In this document: positions 1-9,108 of the stretch, piece by piece
Numbering within the stretch: position 1 is the stretch's first letter
Layout of the letters: each line of letters begins with the position of its first letter
From: Idiomarina xiamenensis 10-D-4
Lineage (GTDB): Bacteria > Pseudomonadota > Gammaproteobacteria > Enterobacterales > Alteromonadaceae
DNA length: 64,000 bases
NCBI RefSeq assembly: GCF_000299895.1
Contig: NZ_AMRG01000008.1
Span: forward strand, 83,332-147,331
Direction: 5' to 3'
Notes under the pieces: generated by a model
Database searches by the model: none
Told to the model about the DNA's origin: nothing
The model's input: only the letters and a program-made list of their open reading frames with translations
Translations under genes and position numbers: made by a program

Positions 1-1045
1 CTCGGATCAGCTGAAATGATTGGGCGATAAATTCAATTTCGCGGATCCCACCTTGACCGAGCTTTATGTTGTCGCGTAAACCCTGCCGGCGCGCTTCTTG
101 ACTGATCAATACCTTCATTTTGCGCAGCGCTTCAATCGCACTGAAATCGATGTAGCGTCGATAAACGAAGGGACGAAGCAAGTCATCAAGCTGCTGCTGA
201 TAATCACCACAGGGATTAATTAGCCGCGCTTTGACCATCGCATAACGCTCCCAATCGCGGCCCTGCTCTTGATAATAGTGTTCAATGGCAGCCATGCTTG
301 CCACCAGCGGACCTGACTGGCCAAACGGCCGCAAACGCATATCAACGCGAAACACTTGACCGTCGCCGGTTTGCTGATCTAGCGCGGCTATCAACGCTTG
401 CGCCAAGCGCGTAAAAAATACGCTGTGCTCGGTGCGCTTACCGCGTTCGCTGGTGACTTCACCCTGCTCTGGATAGACAAAGATAAGGTCAATATCGGAT
501 GAGAAGTTAAGTTCGCGCCCACCCAGTTTGCCCATGCCGAGTACCAACAGCGGCTGCGCCTCGCCGGTACTCAAACTAGGGCTGCCGTAGCGTTGGCAAA
601 AACGGCGATAGTGCCAGTCTAAGGCTTGTTGGATCATGGCATCGGCTATCGCGGTATAATGTGCCAATGAGTCAGCTAAGGCTAATTCCCCCGCCATGTC
701 GAGAGCGGCCAAATAGCCCATCCAGCGCTGGCGATACTGACGTAATAGGCGCTGTAGGCTCTTCTCGTCGTGACACTCTGCCAGTTCGCGCTGTAAAGTC
801 GTTGCATAGCGGTCAGGCGAGTTCAGCTGCGGCCAGCATTGTTCGACTAATTCAGCAAAAGGCTGCGCCTGTTGCTCGGTCACTCGCGCCAAAAAGGGAC
901 TGAGGGATAACAGTTGTTGCCACTGCTGCTGGCGTGCCTGTGGCCAGCTTGCCACAGTATCCGCTTGCTCGCACCAGCGTTGCCAAGCAAGTTGCGCAGC
1001 TTGCTGCTGATGTTCTGACATGGGTGATGGTGCTGCCGTTACCAT
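1..1045 (-). CDS. glnE: Bifunctional glutamine synthetase adenylyltransferase/deadenylase, N-terminal part (cut by window edge)
   Basis: Adds AMP to, and removes it from, glutamine synthetase in response to the PII protein, so it tunes nitrogen assimilation in the cytoplasm. About 348 codons are visible; the rest lies before base 1. The nucleotidyltransferase signature is present as GKLGGRELNFSSDIDLIFVYP without its last residue (GG, then S-D-x-D metal ligands), followed by RVDMRLRPFG and, near the edge, GGIREIEFIAQ. Two in-frame ATG codons are possible, at 1045 and 1021, and neither has a strong Shine-Dalgarno sequence. The 1045 start lies 4 bases after the stop of the CYTH-CHAD gene, which suggests translational coupling. 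The neighbouring CYTH-CHAD gene (ygiF) is also next to glnE in Escherichia coli. Identification is secure; the exact start is not. Confidence 0.93.
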   Translation of the reverse strand, partial: MVTAAPSPMSEHQQQAAQLAWQRWCEQADTVASWPQARQQQWQQLLSLSPFLARVTEQQAQPFAELVEQCWPQLNSPDRYATTLQRELAECHDEKSLQRLLRQYRQRWMGYLAALDMAGELALADSLAHYTAIADAMIQQALDWHYRRFCQRYGSPSLSTGEAQPLLVLGMGKLGGRELNFSSDIDLIFVYPEQGEVTSERGKRTEHSVFFTRLAQALIAALDQQTGDGQVFRVDMRLRPFGQSGPLVASMAAIEHYYQEQGRDWERYAMVKARLINPCGDYQQQLDDLLRPFVYRRYIDFSAIEALRKMKVLISQEARRQGLRDNIKLGQGGIREIEFIAQSFQLIR

Positions 1046-1049
1046 AATA

Positions 1050-2555
1050 TTAATTAAACCAGTACGCTTCACGCTTTAACGCCGCTCGCCGCGAGCGCTC
1101 CAACGCGTACATCAGCGACTCCAGTTGCTCTTCTTGCCAGTTCAGTAGCTTATCGATTTGCTCACTGTCGTTTTGATGGTGTTCAGCCTGCGCTTTAATC
1201 TCATCTCGAAGTATATTTAACGCGCTGATTTCGCGGATACCTCGCACCATATCCAACCAAGGGGCGCGAAACTCATCGCGTAGCTCGCTATCGAACAACT
1301 GGCCAAAGCACACGCCCAGTTGCAAGCTGTGCTGTAACGTCGGCAGGAGTTTCAAATAATGCTCGGCACGCAATTCTTCATCACGTTCGACCAACGTTAG
1401 TACGCGCTGCCAGTCGTCGCGCAGTAAATTAGTCGCCCAGCCGCTAAGAGCTTCTTGCATAGCCTCTGTTTGCGGCTGTTGCTGCAGTAACCAGGCCAAA
1501 TTTAATAACACCAATTGATAGTCGGCCTGACGTCGTACTTGATTGACCTGAGTCAGTTGTAACTCATGTTGCTGCGCTTGTTGTAAACTTTCAAATAACT
1601 CGCTTTGTCGCTTTAACGAGCGGTGATAGGCGCCATCTTCGGCAATTAACTCAGCTAAACCGTCGTATCGCTTTAACCAGCTAAAATGATTCTGAACCCG
1701 CTCCAGTTTTAAAAGCAGATCGCTAACGTCAATGTCTAAATTGGCTAACTGTTGCAGCACCACTTTGCATAGCCGCATGCCATCAGCAACGCCACTGGCG
1801 GCGCGCACCGTACTGTGCTCTTGTAAACAAGCATCGTTGTGTTGCCAATGCTTCAGTGCATACTCAAGCGCACGGTACAAGCCGCTGGCAACGTTGTCGT
1901 CAGTTTTTACAGCAACAAAATGCGCTTGCGTGAACGGCTCTAAAATTGACTTTTGTGCCAACAAATAGCCACGCGCCGCTTTCGACAACACGCCAATACG
2001 CGCCCCCACCTTTTTGATCAGTTGACGCGCTAGTTGAAACGCCTGTTCGAGTGAGCCACCTTGCAGTTCCAATTCGATTTCGCACAACGGCTGACGCTGC
2101 TCACCGGCAATGACCTCACCCTCATCGAATACTAATTCGATTTGCCCGTCAGCGCTGGGCAGCTGCCAACAATGACGCGTAAAATCCGTGGTGAAAATGG
2201 CGTTGAGTTGGCGCTGTACGTCGAATAACGGGAAGTCTGGTGGCCAAATATCTTCTTTGAATAGCGTTAAATCGGGCTTATTTTCAACCATCGGCAGGTT
2301 GTACTCAGGTCGGCTGTGCATACCACCGATGACACGCCCAGCAAGTTTAACCGTTTGTTCCAACTGATCGTTATCGCGCCGAATACGTAACCCTATATCG
2401 AACTGTCTTAAACGCAGATCGTCGGTGTCGTAATAAGTATTAGCCAATTGGCTGACTACAGGGATTCGACCCGATGCAATAGTTTGGCATAGCTGTAACG
2501 CAGCTTCACGTTGTTGAGGCTCGATCAGTAACTTCAACTCAAGCTCTTGAGACAT
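1050..2555 (-). CDS. ygiF: CYTH-CHAD domain inorganic triphosphatase (YgiF-like)
   Basis: Probable cytoplasmic inorganic triphosphatase of 501 aa. The N-terminus carries the CYTH signature ELELKL (ExExK) at residues 4-9. Further acidic and basic tunnel residues follow, such as the YDTDDLRLR and GLRIRRDND region and the EIELELQGG strand near residue 160. The C-terminal half (about 220-500) is a helical CHAD domain with scattered conserved His and Arg residues and ends in an Arg-rich segment. Family knowledge: the E. coli homologue hydrolyses tripolyphosphate, and CHAD domains bind polyphosphate. The ATG at 2555 is preceded by an AGGGA element 8 bases upstream. It is followed directly by glnE on the same strand, so the two probably form an operon. 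Confidence 0.9.
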   Translation of the reverse strand: MSQELELKLLIEPQQREAALQLCQTIASGRIPVVSQLANTYYDTDDLRLRQFDIGLRIRRDNDQLEQTVKLAGRVIGGMHSRPEYNLPMVENKPDLTLFKEDIWPPDFPLFDVQRQLNAIFTTDFTRHCWQLPSADGQIELVFDEGEVIAGEQRQPLCEIELELQGGSLEQAFQLARQLIKKVGARIGVLSKAARGYLLAQKSILEPFTQAHFVAVKTDDNVASGLYRALEYALKHWQHNDACLQEHSTVRAASGVADGMRLCKVVLQQLANLDIDVSDLLLKLERVQNHFSWLKRYDGLAELIAEDGAYHRSLKRQSELFESLQQAQQHELQLTQVNQVRRQADYQLVLLNLAWLLQQQPQTEAMQEALSGWATNLLRDDWQRVLTLVERDEELRAEHYLKLLPTLQHSLQLGVCFGQLFDSELRDEFRAPWLDMVRGIREISALNILRDEIKAQAEHHQNDSEQIDKLLNWQEEQLESLMYALERSRRAALKREAYWFN

Positions 2556-2720
2556 GGTCTGAATCCCTGGCGCAAAGCGCCGACATATGGCCTGAAAATC
2601 GGCCCAAAAAGATGATTTGCAGATAAGGTACTGACTCGTTTACCGCGGGTCAACAGACGGTTGTCGGAAAGCGTATTGACACCGTCGCACAAAAAATGCA
2701 CCGTGGGCGCGTTGATAGGC

Positions 2721-2748
2721 TTCACAAGGGAAAAAATAAGTCTATACT
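2721..2748 (+). promoter_or_regulatory. Candidate sigma-70 promoter for putA
   Basis: A TTCACA -35 hexamer (2721-2726), a 16-base spacer and a TATACT -10 hexamer (2743-2748) lie 62 bases before the putA ATG. A short inverted repeat, CCGAT/ATCGG (about 2755-2769), follows in the predicted 5' leader. The rest of the 254-base gap between the CYTH-CHAD gene and putA shows no convincing gene. This call rests on hexamer matching only. Confidence 0.4.
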
Positions 2749-2809
2749 GGCGCCCGATCTATCATCGGGAAATACTTACCAGATTCGGTAGGGCCTTACA
2801 GGAGATGCT

Positions 2810-5800
2810 ATGTTTAAAGCAAGTGAGGTACTGACCCAATCACATCAAGGTTCCGATTTAGAGCTCTTACAAAAAGCCATTACCGATAATTACATTGTCG
2901 ATGAAAATGCTTATATGGAAGAGCTCATGTCGTTGGTGCCAGATGATGATGATACCGTCAGTGCAGTAACCGAGCGGGCAACAAAACTGGTTGAGCAAGT
3001 TCGTGGGTCGACAGACGACAATATGGTCGACGCCTTCTTGCAGGAGTACAGCCTAGATACCAAGGAAGGCATTATGTTGATGTGCCTTGCCGAGGCTTTG
3101 CTGCGCATTCCTGATGCAACCACCGCAGATGCTCTGATTCAGGACCGTCTGTCGGCAGGCGACTGGCAAAAACACATGGGCAAAAGTGCCTCATGGCTAG
3201 TCAATTCCGGCACTTGGGCGTTGGCATTGACCAACAATGTCATCAACCCCACCGGCACTGCGATGGAAACACCACGTAACAGTTTCCGTCGTATGCTGCG
3301 CCGCTTAGGCAGCCCCATTGTGCGCAAAGCAACTTATACCGCCATGCGTATTATGGGTAAGCAATTCGTGCTGGGTCGAAACATTCACGAAGCGCTAAAA
3401 GAGAGCCGCGATAACCGCGATAAGGGCTATACCCACGCCTACGATATGCTCGGTGAAGCCGCCCTAACCATGCGCGACGCCGACCGTTATTTTGACGATT
3501 ACGTCAATTCGATTAAAACCGTCGCCAAAGAAGATTTTAACAATCCAGACGCACCGCGCCCGACGATTTCGATCAAGTTGTCGGCATTGCATCCGCGTTA
3601 CGACGCCGCCAATCATGAGCGTGTGCTGACCGAATTAGCCAGCCGCTTAACCGAATTAGTGAAGTTGGCGAAAGAGGCCGATGTGGGCGTGACTATTGAT
3701 GCCGAAGAGGCCGATCGTCATGAACTGTCGATGGAGCTGTTCGAGAAGGTTTATCGTAGCGGCGTCTGTAAGGGCTGGCCACGTTTTGGTTTGGTGGTAC
3801 AGGCTTATTCTAAACGAGCACTGCCGACACTGTGCTGGATAACCGCATTAGCACGCGAGTGTGGCGATGAAATTCCTGTACGCTTGGTAAAAGGCGCCTA
3901 CTGGGATACCGAAATTAAGTTGTGCCAACAAAACGGCCTCAGCGGTTACCCCGTATTTACTCGCAAAGCGGGCACCGATGTGTCTTATCTGGCTTGTGCA
4001 CGCTACTTGCTAAGCGATGATACCGATGGCGCTATTTATCCGCAGTTTGCGACTCATAACGCGCAAACCGTGGTGTCGATTCAACACATGAATCAGGTGC
4101 ATAAACGTCGTATTGAGTTTCAACGCTTACACGGTATGGGTCAGGCTCTCTATGACACGCTATTAGAGCAGCAAAGCGATCTGACCGTGCGTATTTACGC
4201 ACCGGTCGGTCAGCATAAAGACCTATTGCCCTACTTGGTTCGTCGTTTATTAGAAAACGGTGCGAACTCGTCATTTGTACACAAGTTGCTGGATCCGCAA
4301 ACGCCGGTGAAAGAGCTGGTAGTCCACCCAATGACGACTCTCGCACAACGTCCTTCGTTAGCGAACCACAAAATTCCGCTGCCAGCCGACATTTACGGCG
4401 AGCGCAAAAACTCGGCAGGATTGAATATGAACATTCACTCACAAGCAGATGACTTTTTGGCCGCGGTACAGCAGTACCGTGATAAGCAATGGCAAGCCGG
4501 TCCTATCGTGAACGGCGAAACCGTGGACACCGAACACAGTGTCTCGATCACTAGCCCACAGAACTTGCAACAGCAAGTCGGTCGAATTTATTGGGGCGAT
4601 AAAAAGCTTTCTGAAAAAGCTTTAACGGCCGCTAACAAAGCTTATAAACGCTGGCGTGACACTAGCGCAGACGAGCGCGCTACGGCTCTCGAAAAGTGGG
4701 CCGACTTATTAGAGGCGAACTTTAACGAACTGATCGCACTATGTAGTTTAGAAGCCGGCAAAGGCTTGCAAGACGGTATTGATGAAGTACGTGAGGCGGT
4801 CGACTTCTGTCGTTATTATGCCACACAAGCGCGTGAGCTGATGGGTGGCCCCATCAAATTGCCGGGGCCAACCGGTGAAACCAACGAACTGATGGTTGAG
4901 GGTCGTGGTACGTTCATTTGTATTAGCCCTTGGAACTTCCCGCTGGCTATCTTTACCGGCCAAGTCGCCGCCGCTTTAGTGACCGGTAACTGCGTTATCG
5001 CTAAGCCCGCCGAACAAACCGGCTTAATCGCCTACCGTGCGGTGCAATTAGCGCTAGAAGCCGGGATCCCGGGTGATGTATTACACTATATGCCGGGCAG
5101 CGGCGCCGAAGTCGGTTCTTACCTGACCAGTCAAGAAGAAATCGGCGGTGTTTGCTTTACCGGTTCGACCTATACCGCGCAAGCCATCAACCGTGCGCTA
5201 GCGGCGCGTACCGGCGCTATCGTACCGTTAATTGCCGAAACCGGCGGTCAGAACTGCATGATGGTCGATTCTACCGCACTACCTGAGCAGGTTGTTACCG
5301 ATGTCGTTGGCAGTGCCTTTAAGAGTGCCGGTCAACGTTGTTCGGCGCTACGCGTACTGTATGTACAGGACGATATTGCCGACCGCGTGATTGATCTGTT
5401 GAAAGGCGCCATGGCTGAACTAAAAGTGGGCGACCCAATGCTGCACGAAACCGATGTTGGCCCTGTTATCGACGGTGTGGCCAAGTCGAACCTAGAACAG
5501 CATATATCGGACATTCAACAAGCAGGCCGCTTGATTGCGCGTGCGCCGATGCCAGATGAAACCCAACAGGGAACTTATGTGGCACCTACCGCCATCGAAA
5601 TCGACAGCATCAGCCAACTGGTAAAAGAGAATTTTGGTCCGATCCTGCACGTTATCCGCTATAAAACCTCAGAGTTGGATAAAGTGGTGGACAGCATCAA
5701 CGGTACTGGTTTTGGCTTAACCTTTGGTATCCACAGCCGTAACGAAACCTTCTCATACGACATCGCGAGTCGTATCGATGTCGGTAACGTCTATATCAAC

Positions 5801-5977
5801 CGTAACCAAATTGGTGCAGTTGTTGGTGTGCAGCCGTTCGGTGGCCGTGGCATGTCGGGTACGGGTCCGAAAGCCGGTGGTCCACACTACTTACACCGCT
5901 TTATTACCGAAAAAACTCGTACCGACAACATTACCGCGGTTGGCGGCAACGCAACGCTGTTGTCATTGGGCGACTAA
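2810..5977 (+). CDS. putA: Bifunctional proline dehydrogenase / L-glutamate gamma-semialdehyde dehydrogenase
   Basis: Oxidises proline to glutamate in two steps: an FAD-dependent proline dehydrogenase and an NAD-dependent P5C dehydrogenase, with substrate channelling. The protein is 1055 aa. After an N-terminal helical arm, the PRODH barrel covers about residues 190-480 ([41 protein letters not shown] minus its last residue). The aldehyde dehydrogenase module covers about 570-1040, with the general-base Glu in LIAETGGQN and the catalytic Cys in [10 protein letters not shown]. It has no N-terminal ribbon-helix-helix domain, unlike the roughly 1320-aa E. coli enzyme, so it is unlikely to repress its own gene. 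SD-like AGGAG precedes the ATG. A strong terminator follows, so it is probably monocistronic. Confidence 0.97.
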   Translation: MFKASEVLTQSHQGSDLELLQKAITDNYIVDENAYMEELMSLVPDDDDTVSAVTERATKLVEQVRGSTDDNMVDAFLQEYSLDTKEGIMLMCLAEALLRIPDATTADALIQDRLSAGDWQKHMGKSASWLVNSGTWALALTNNVINPTGTAMETPRNSFRRMLRRLGSPIVRKATYTAMRIMGKQFVLGRNIHEALKESRDNRDKGYTHAYDMLGEAALTMRDADRYFDDYVNSIKTVAKEDFNNPDAPRPTISIKLSALHPRYDAANHERVLTELASRLTELVKLAKEADVGVTIDAEEADRHELSMELFEKVYRSGVCKGWPRFGLVVQAYSKRALPTLCWITALARECGDEIPVRLVKGAYWDTEIKLCQQNGLSGYPVFTRKAGTDVSYLACARYLLSDDTDGAIYPQFATHNAQTVVSIQHMNQVHKRRIEFQRLHGMGQALYDTLLEQQSDLTVRIYAPVGQHKDLLPYLVRRLLENGANSSFVHKLLDPQTPVKELVVHPMTTLAQRPSLANHKIPLPADIYGERKNSAGLNMNIHSQADDFLAAVQQYRDKQWQAGPIVNGETVDTEHSVSITSPQNLQQQVGRIYWGDKKLSEKALTAANKAYKRWRDTSADERATALEKWADLLEANFNELIALCSLEAGKGLQDGIDEVREAVDFCRYYATQARELMGGPIKLPGPTGETNELMVEGRGTFICISPWNFPLAIFTGQVAAALVTGNCVIAKPAEQTGLIAYRAVQLALEAGIPGDVLHYMPGSGAEVGSYLTSQEEIGGVCFTGSTYTAQAINRALAARTGAIVPLIAETGGQNCMMVDSTALPEQVVTDVVGSAFKSAGQRCSALRVLYVQDDIADRVIDLLKGAMAELKVGDPMLHETDVGPVIDGVAKSNLEQHISDIQQAGRLIARAPMPDETQQGTYVAPTAIEIDSISQLVKENFGPILHVIRYKTSELDKVVDSINGTGFGLTFGIHSRNETFSYDIASRIDVGNVYINRNQIGAVVGVQPFGGRGMSGTGPKAGGPHYLHRFITEKTRTDNITAVGGNATLLSLGD

Positions 5978-6001
5978 GCATCGGTTTTAGCTGAAAATAA
6001 C

Positions 6002-6029
6002 AAGCGGCTCTGCGGAGCCGCTTTTTTTT
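6002..6029 (+). terminator. Rho-independent terminator of putA
   Basis: A 9-bp perfect stem, AAGCGGCTC/GAGCCGCTT, with a TGCG tetraloop is followed by a run of T residues. It begins 25 bases after the putA stop codon. Confidence 0.92.
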
Positions 6030-6088
6030 GCTTTATCAAATAAAGCTCGTTTACAGTAAGGCATTATTGATAACTATAACGAGTGATA

Positions 6089-6640
6089 ATGAAACGGACC
6101 TCTATCACGCTATTACTATTAATACAGCCATTGTTATTGATCGCGTTGGCTGTTTCCGACAACTGGTTTTATGCTTGGCACTTCAGCGACAACCATTTCG
6201 TTTACGATGCCCTTATCAGTAGTGCGAGCTTTCTGCTTTTTTGCATAGGGTTTGCTAGATGGGTGCAACGGCAGTCGGTACGCGAAGCGTTATTGGTGCT
6301 ATTTTTGGTTTTTTTTGTTGGCTATCGTTTGCTGGCTTGGGGCGTTGCTCAGCCTCGCCCGAGTTTGACACAACGGACGCTGACGAATGGCTATCAATTG
6401 CAGTTGGTGAATTTTGATCCCGGTGCTATGGGCACGGCTCACGTCGAACTTTGGCTGGTCAGATCTTACCTAGGGTTACGCAAACGAGTGGCGAAACTTG
6501 CTGACTATAACAATATTCGCACCGCAGAAATTAGCTTAAGTGGCGCTGAGATACGTCTTGAAATGCTAGATTTTAGCGGTCAAAGTCGCGTTGAACGCGT
6601 TGCTTTATCCGCAGATTTACCTCCCCTTTTAAACCGATAA
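6089..6640 (+). CDS. Unrecognised membrane protein
   Basis: I do not recognise this 183-aa protein. Three hydrophobic segments are visible: about residues 6-25, 42-60 and 68-88. A soluble C-terminal half of about 95 residues follows; it looks beta-rich and mixes acidic and basic residues. I chose the ATG at 6089, which follows ACGAG; a GTG two codons upstream is less likely. The next gene, also an unrecognised membrane protein, starts 35 bases downstream on the same strand, so the two may be co-transcribed after the putA terminator. By eye both are more AT-rich than the genes around them. No catalytic motif is evident. Confidence 0.65.
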   Translation: MKRTSITLLLLIQPLLLIALAVSDNWFYAWHFSDNHFVYDALISSASFLLFCIGFARWVQRQSVREALLVLFLVFFVGYRLLAWGVAQPRPSLTQRTLTNGYQLQLVNFDPGAMGTAHVELWLVRSYLGLRKRVAKLADYNNIRTAEISLSGAEIRLEMLDFSGQSRVERVALSADLPPLLNR

Positions 6641-6675
6641 ATGCGATGTAGTCAAAAATTTAAAGCGAGAAAGAT

Positions 6676-7296
6676 ATGGACTTCTTTGACCCTAAAATCA
6701 TTTTAACGGCGGTATCAATTATCTTCATTAGCGTACCAACCGTCATCTATCAATATCTCAGCCATTACTCTCGGCTTAATCGTAACCGCCTCAGCCTGCT
6801 TTCTCGCGCGGCACAAAATACCGAATTATCAGAACAATGGCGTTTACATTTCCGTGATCAAGTATTGGATGAAGCGTTTTTTCAAGCGCACCGAGTACGC
6901 GCCAATAATGGCAAAAAGCATTATCTGCTAACACTGTATAGCTACGTGCAACAACGCTGCTCATTTCGGCAGCTTATCCTAACTTTTGACCGTATTAAAT
7001 TTATTAATGGTCGTTATCGATTCAACATCGATATATTTGCCGCACTCTGGTTCAGTTATTCACTGATTGTCACCATCGCAAACTTTGCCATGGCTTTACT
7101 ACTCATTGTACTGCTTATAGGCACACTTCAATCTCAGCAGGACTTACCATGGCAATGGGGCTTTTTAACTATTCCGCTGTTCGCAGTTTTAGCGCTCTAC
7201 TCGTTGCGGGAATCTATGAAGTTTATCCTCGCCTGTCACATCAGAAGGATACTCAAACAACTTCCTGCCGATGCCCGCGCCGAGTTGGGCGTCTAG
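6676..7296 (+). CDS. Unrecognised membrane protein
   Basis: I do not recognise this 206-aa protein. It has an N-terminal membrane segment (about residues 8-28), then a charged soluble region of about 90 residues (30-120, likely helical). Two closely spaced hydrophobic segments follow (about 125-152 and 158-180), and then a short basic tail. A GAGAAAG element sits just upstream of the ATG. It follows the other unknown membrane protein by 35 bases. The 189 bases between its stop and the convergent transporter gene hold no gene I can support. The function is unknown. Confidence 0.65.
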   Translation: MDFFDPKIILTAVSIIFISVPTVIYQYLSHYSRLNRNRLSLLSRAAQNTELSEQWRLHFRDQVLDEAFFQAHRVRANNGKKHYLLTLYSYVQQRCSFRQLILTFDRIKFINGRYRFNIDIFAALWFSYSLIVTIANFAMALLLIVLLIGTLQSQQDLPWQWGFLTIPLFAVLALYSLRESMKFILACHIRRILKQLPADARAELGV

Positions 7297-7485
7297 CTGC
7301 ATATGTAATAGCGGATAAGGCATGCCCTCAGCATCCATTGACGAACGGCCGTGTACACGGTTGTAAGTCATCTTCCTTTAAAAAGTCGTGGGTCGCTCTG
7401 ACTGACGCTTCCCAGATTTCTATAAGACTCATGTAATCCGTGTTATTCGCCACTCTCAAAAACATGCTAAGCTTCCTAAAATCGA

Positions 7486-8754
7486 TTAAAACAATGCGCT
7501 GAACAAACTACGCGCCCCCAGTCCGATACTGAGCAATAAAACCGCCCCACCCAACAGGTTTTGCCAGCGTGAATTGACGTGTTCACCAAGCCGCGGATGA
7601 TTCACCGCGCGTAGCAAAAATGCGCAAATAACCGGTAGTAATAAACCGTTGGCGACTTGCGCAAACAGGATCAAACTCACCGGCTCTAAGCCCAACGAAG
7701 CAACCAGCATGCCGACCGCCAGAATCACCATCCAAGTGGCTTTAAAAGCCGGATGGCGTAAGTCGGCAGGATAGCCCAAAATACCGCTTAAGGCGTAAGC
7801 AGAGGCTAACGGTGCGGTTAACGCTGAGGTAATACCCGCCGCAAATAGTCCTAACGACATCATCAGCGTCGCGGTATCGCCAAACAACGGTTGTAGCGAC
7901 AAGGCCAAATCGGCGGCGCCATGAATGCTAGCAGCATGACCAAAATAGGCGGATGCGGCCGTGGCCAATACCGCCATCGAAATCAGTCCACCCAAAGGAA
8001 TACTGATATATAAGTCGCGCCGCGCTTGCGCTAACTGTGCAGGTCGGCGCCACTTGGTGGCGGCCGTCGAGGCATGTAAAAACAAATTGTAAGGCACCAC
8101 CGTGGTGCCGATTAGCGCGACCACCGTTAACGCCGCACCAGTCGGTATTGTCGGTAGCGACAAACCGGTTAATAACGCCTGCCAATCCGGTTCGGTCAAA
8201 ACAAAGGTGACGATAAAAGCCGCGCTCATCGCTACCACCAAGACGATTAACACCCGCTCAACCACGCGATAGCTACCGCTGACTAGCAGCAAAAACGCAA
8301 TACCGCCAATCACCAAAGCCAACGGATTCGAAAGCGTGTCATTAGGCGCCAACCACGGCCAGTGTTGAGTCCAGTAAGCGGCACCTAAGCTGGCGCCGGT
8401 TAAATTACCGCCCTGATAAGCGCCGTTACCGACCACCACCGCAGCCAACACCAAACTTAAGCAGCCGAACCGCAACCAACGGTTGCTCACCATACTGCGG
8501 ATATTCTCGCCCAGCCCTTGTTGCGTGACGACTCCTAAACGGGCGGCCATTTCTTGCAAAATGAGGGTTGCCAGCAACGAAAATAGCAATGCCCAAAGTA
8601 ACGCATAACCATAGTTAGCCCCCGCTAACGAGGCGGTGACGACCGTTCCCGGGCCGATGAAAGCCGCCGCCACTAAGGCACCGGGGCCGATGTTATTCGC
8701 CAACCGACTTAGGCGGCCACGGATGTGTAAGCCGTCATCTGACTCAGCCATCAT
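7486..8754 (-). CDS. NRAMP-family (SLC11-like) transporter with altered metal-binding motifs
   Basis: A 422-aa inner-membrane protein with about 11 transmembrane segments. It resembles the NRAMP family: GPGALVAAAFIGPGT in TM1 (residues 23-37), QEMAARLG after TM2, and a TM6 region reading GTTVVPYNLFLH. Canonical NRAMP Mn/Fe transporters carry DPGN in TM1 and MPH in TM6. Here these read GPGT (34-37) and VPY (220-222), so the usual Asp, Asn, Met and His ligands are absent. The substrate should therefore not be assumed to be manganese or iron. The ATG is preceded by AAGGAG, which fixes the start. It is divergent from lysC and its riboswitch. No manganese riboswitch or Fur-like site is obvious upstream. 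Confidence 0.8.
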   Translation of the reverse strand: MMAESDDGLHIRGRLSRLANNIGPGALVAAAFIGPGTVVTASLAGANYGYALLWALLFSLLATLILQEMAARLGVVTQQGLGENIRSMVSNRWLRFGCLSLVLAAVVVGNGAYQGGNLTGASLGAAYWTQHWPWLAPNDTLSNPLALVIGGIAFLLLVSGSYRVVERVLIVLVVAMSAAFIVTFVLTEPDWQALLTGLSLPTIPTGAALTVVALIGTTVVPYNLFLHASTAATKWRRPAQLAQARRDLYISIPLGGLISMAVLATAASAYFGHAASIHGAADLALSLQPLFGDTATLMMSLGLFAAGITSALTAPLASAYALSGILGYPADLRHPAFKATWMVILAVGMLVASLGLEPVSLILFAQVANGLLLPVICAFLLRAVNHPRLGEHVNSRWQNLLGGAVLLLSIGLGARSLFSALF

Positions 8755-8829
8755 CGACTCTCCTTTATTGTTGTTATTACTGAACCATAGCGACGCTTAA
8801 CATGCCACGGACATGGACATAAGTCACGG

Positions 8830-8858
8830 TTGGCTTTTGTCGGCATTTATTCTACTAT
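8830..8858 (+). promoter_or_regulatory. Sigma-70 promoter of lysC
   Basis: A TTGGCT -35 hexamer (8830-8835), a 17-base spacer and a TACTAT -10 hexamer (8853-8858) end just before the first helix of the lysine riboswitch. Predicted initiation is near 8865, which leaves a leader of about 245 bases before the lysC ATG. Confidence 0.65.
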
Positions 8859-8861
8859 GCC

Positions 8862-9035
8862 CGACAGAAGAGGTGCGATGCACAGGTAACTAACGCTAGG
8901 TAGCCGTTCTACCGCTAAGCGTTAACTAGGGGTGCATCGCCGAGATAATCAACTGGTACGGCGAGCTGATTATCGGCTAGGCAGGCTGAATCCTGTCGGC
9001 TGTCATCCAAACTTTGGGTGGAGCGCTTCAAGCTA
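8862..9035 (+). ncRNA. Lysine riboswitch (L box)
   Basis: All five helices of the lysine aptamer can be drawn. P1 is GAAG (8867-8870) with CTTC (9026-9029). P2 is a perfect 9-bp pairing, 8875-8883 with 8932-8940, extended by inner stems TAACGCT/AGCGTTA and GGTAG/CTACC. P3 is GATAATCA (8944-8951) with TGATTATC (8967-8974). P4 is GCAGG (8981-8985) with CCTGT (8992-8996). P5 is CATCCAA (9004-9010) with TTGGGTG (9014-9020). Conserved core strings AGAGGTGCG and GGGGTGCATCGCCGAG are present, as in the E. coli lysC leader. There is no T-run terminator between the aptamer and lysC. Instead AGTTCTC (9067-9073) can pair with GAGAACT (9101-9107), which overlaps the lysC Shine-Dalgarno. This points to translational rather than transcriptional control. 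Confidence 0.95.
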
Positions 9036-9108
9036 ACGGATATGCTCAATGGATATCAGGCCTGGCAGTTCTCTCCCTTAATATGTTGTCGAATATCATG
9101 GAGAACTC

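Noticed and set aside
2534..2725. 63-codon frame in the gap between the CYTH-CHAD gene and putA
   Set aside because: It overlaps the CYTH-CHAD start, has no ribosome site or recognisable motif, and covers the likely promoter region.
2810..2900. Looked for a ribbon-helix-helix DNA-binding domain at the PutA N-terminus
   Set aside because: The sequence starts directly with the helical arm seen in Vibrio and Shewanella PutA; there is no repressor domain.
4032..4442. 136-codon open frame antisense to putA
   Set aside because: It lies wholly inside a strongly supported gene, has no family resemblance and no ribosome site; a shadow frame.
7349..7360. Perfect 12-base palindrome CCGTGTACACGG downstream of the second unknown membrane protein
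   Set aside because: It lies between convergent genes, away from any promoter, with no T run; it may be chance.
7486..8754. Considered the symbol mntH
   Set aside because: Both NRAMP metal-binding motifs are absent, so manganese transport is not supported.
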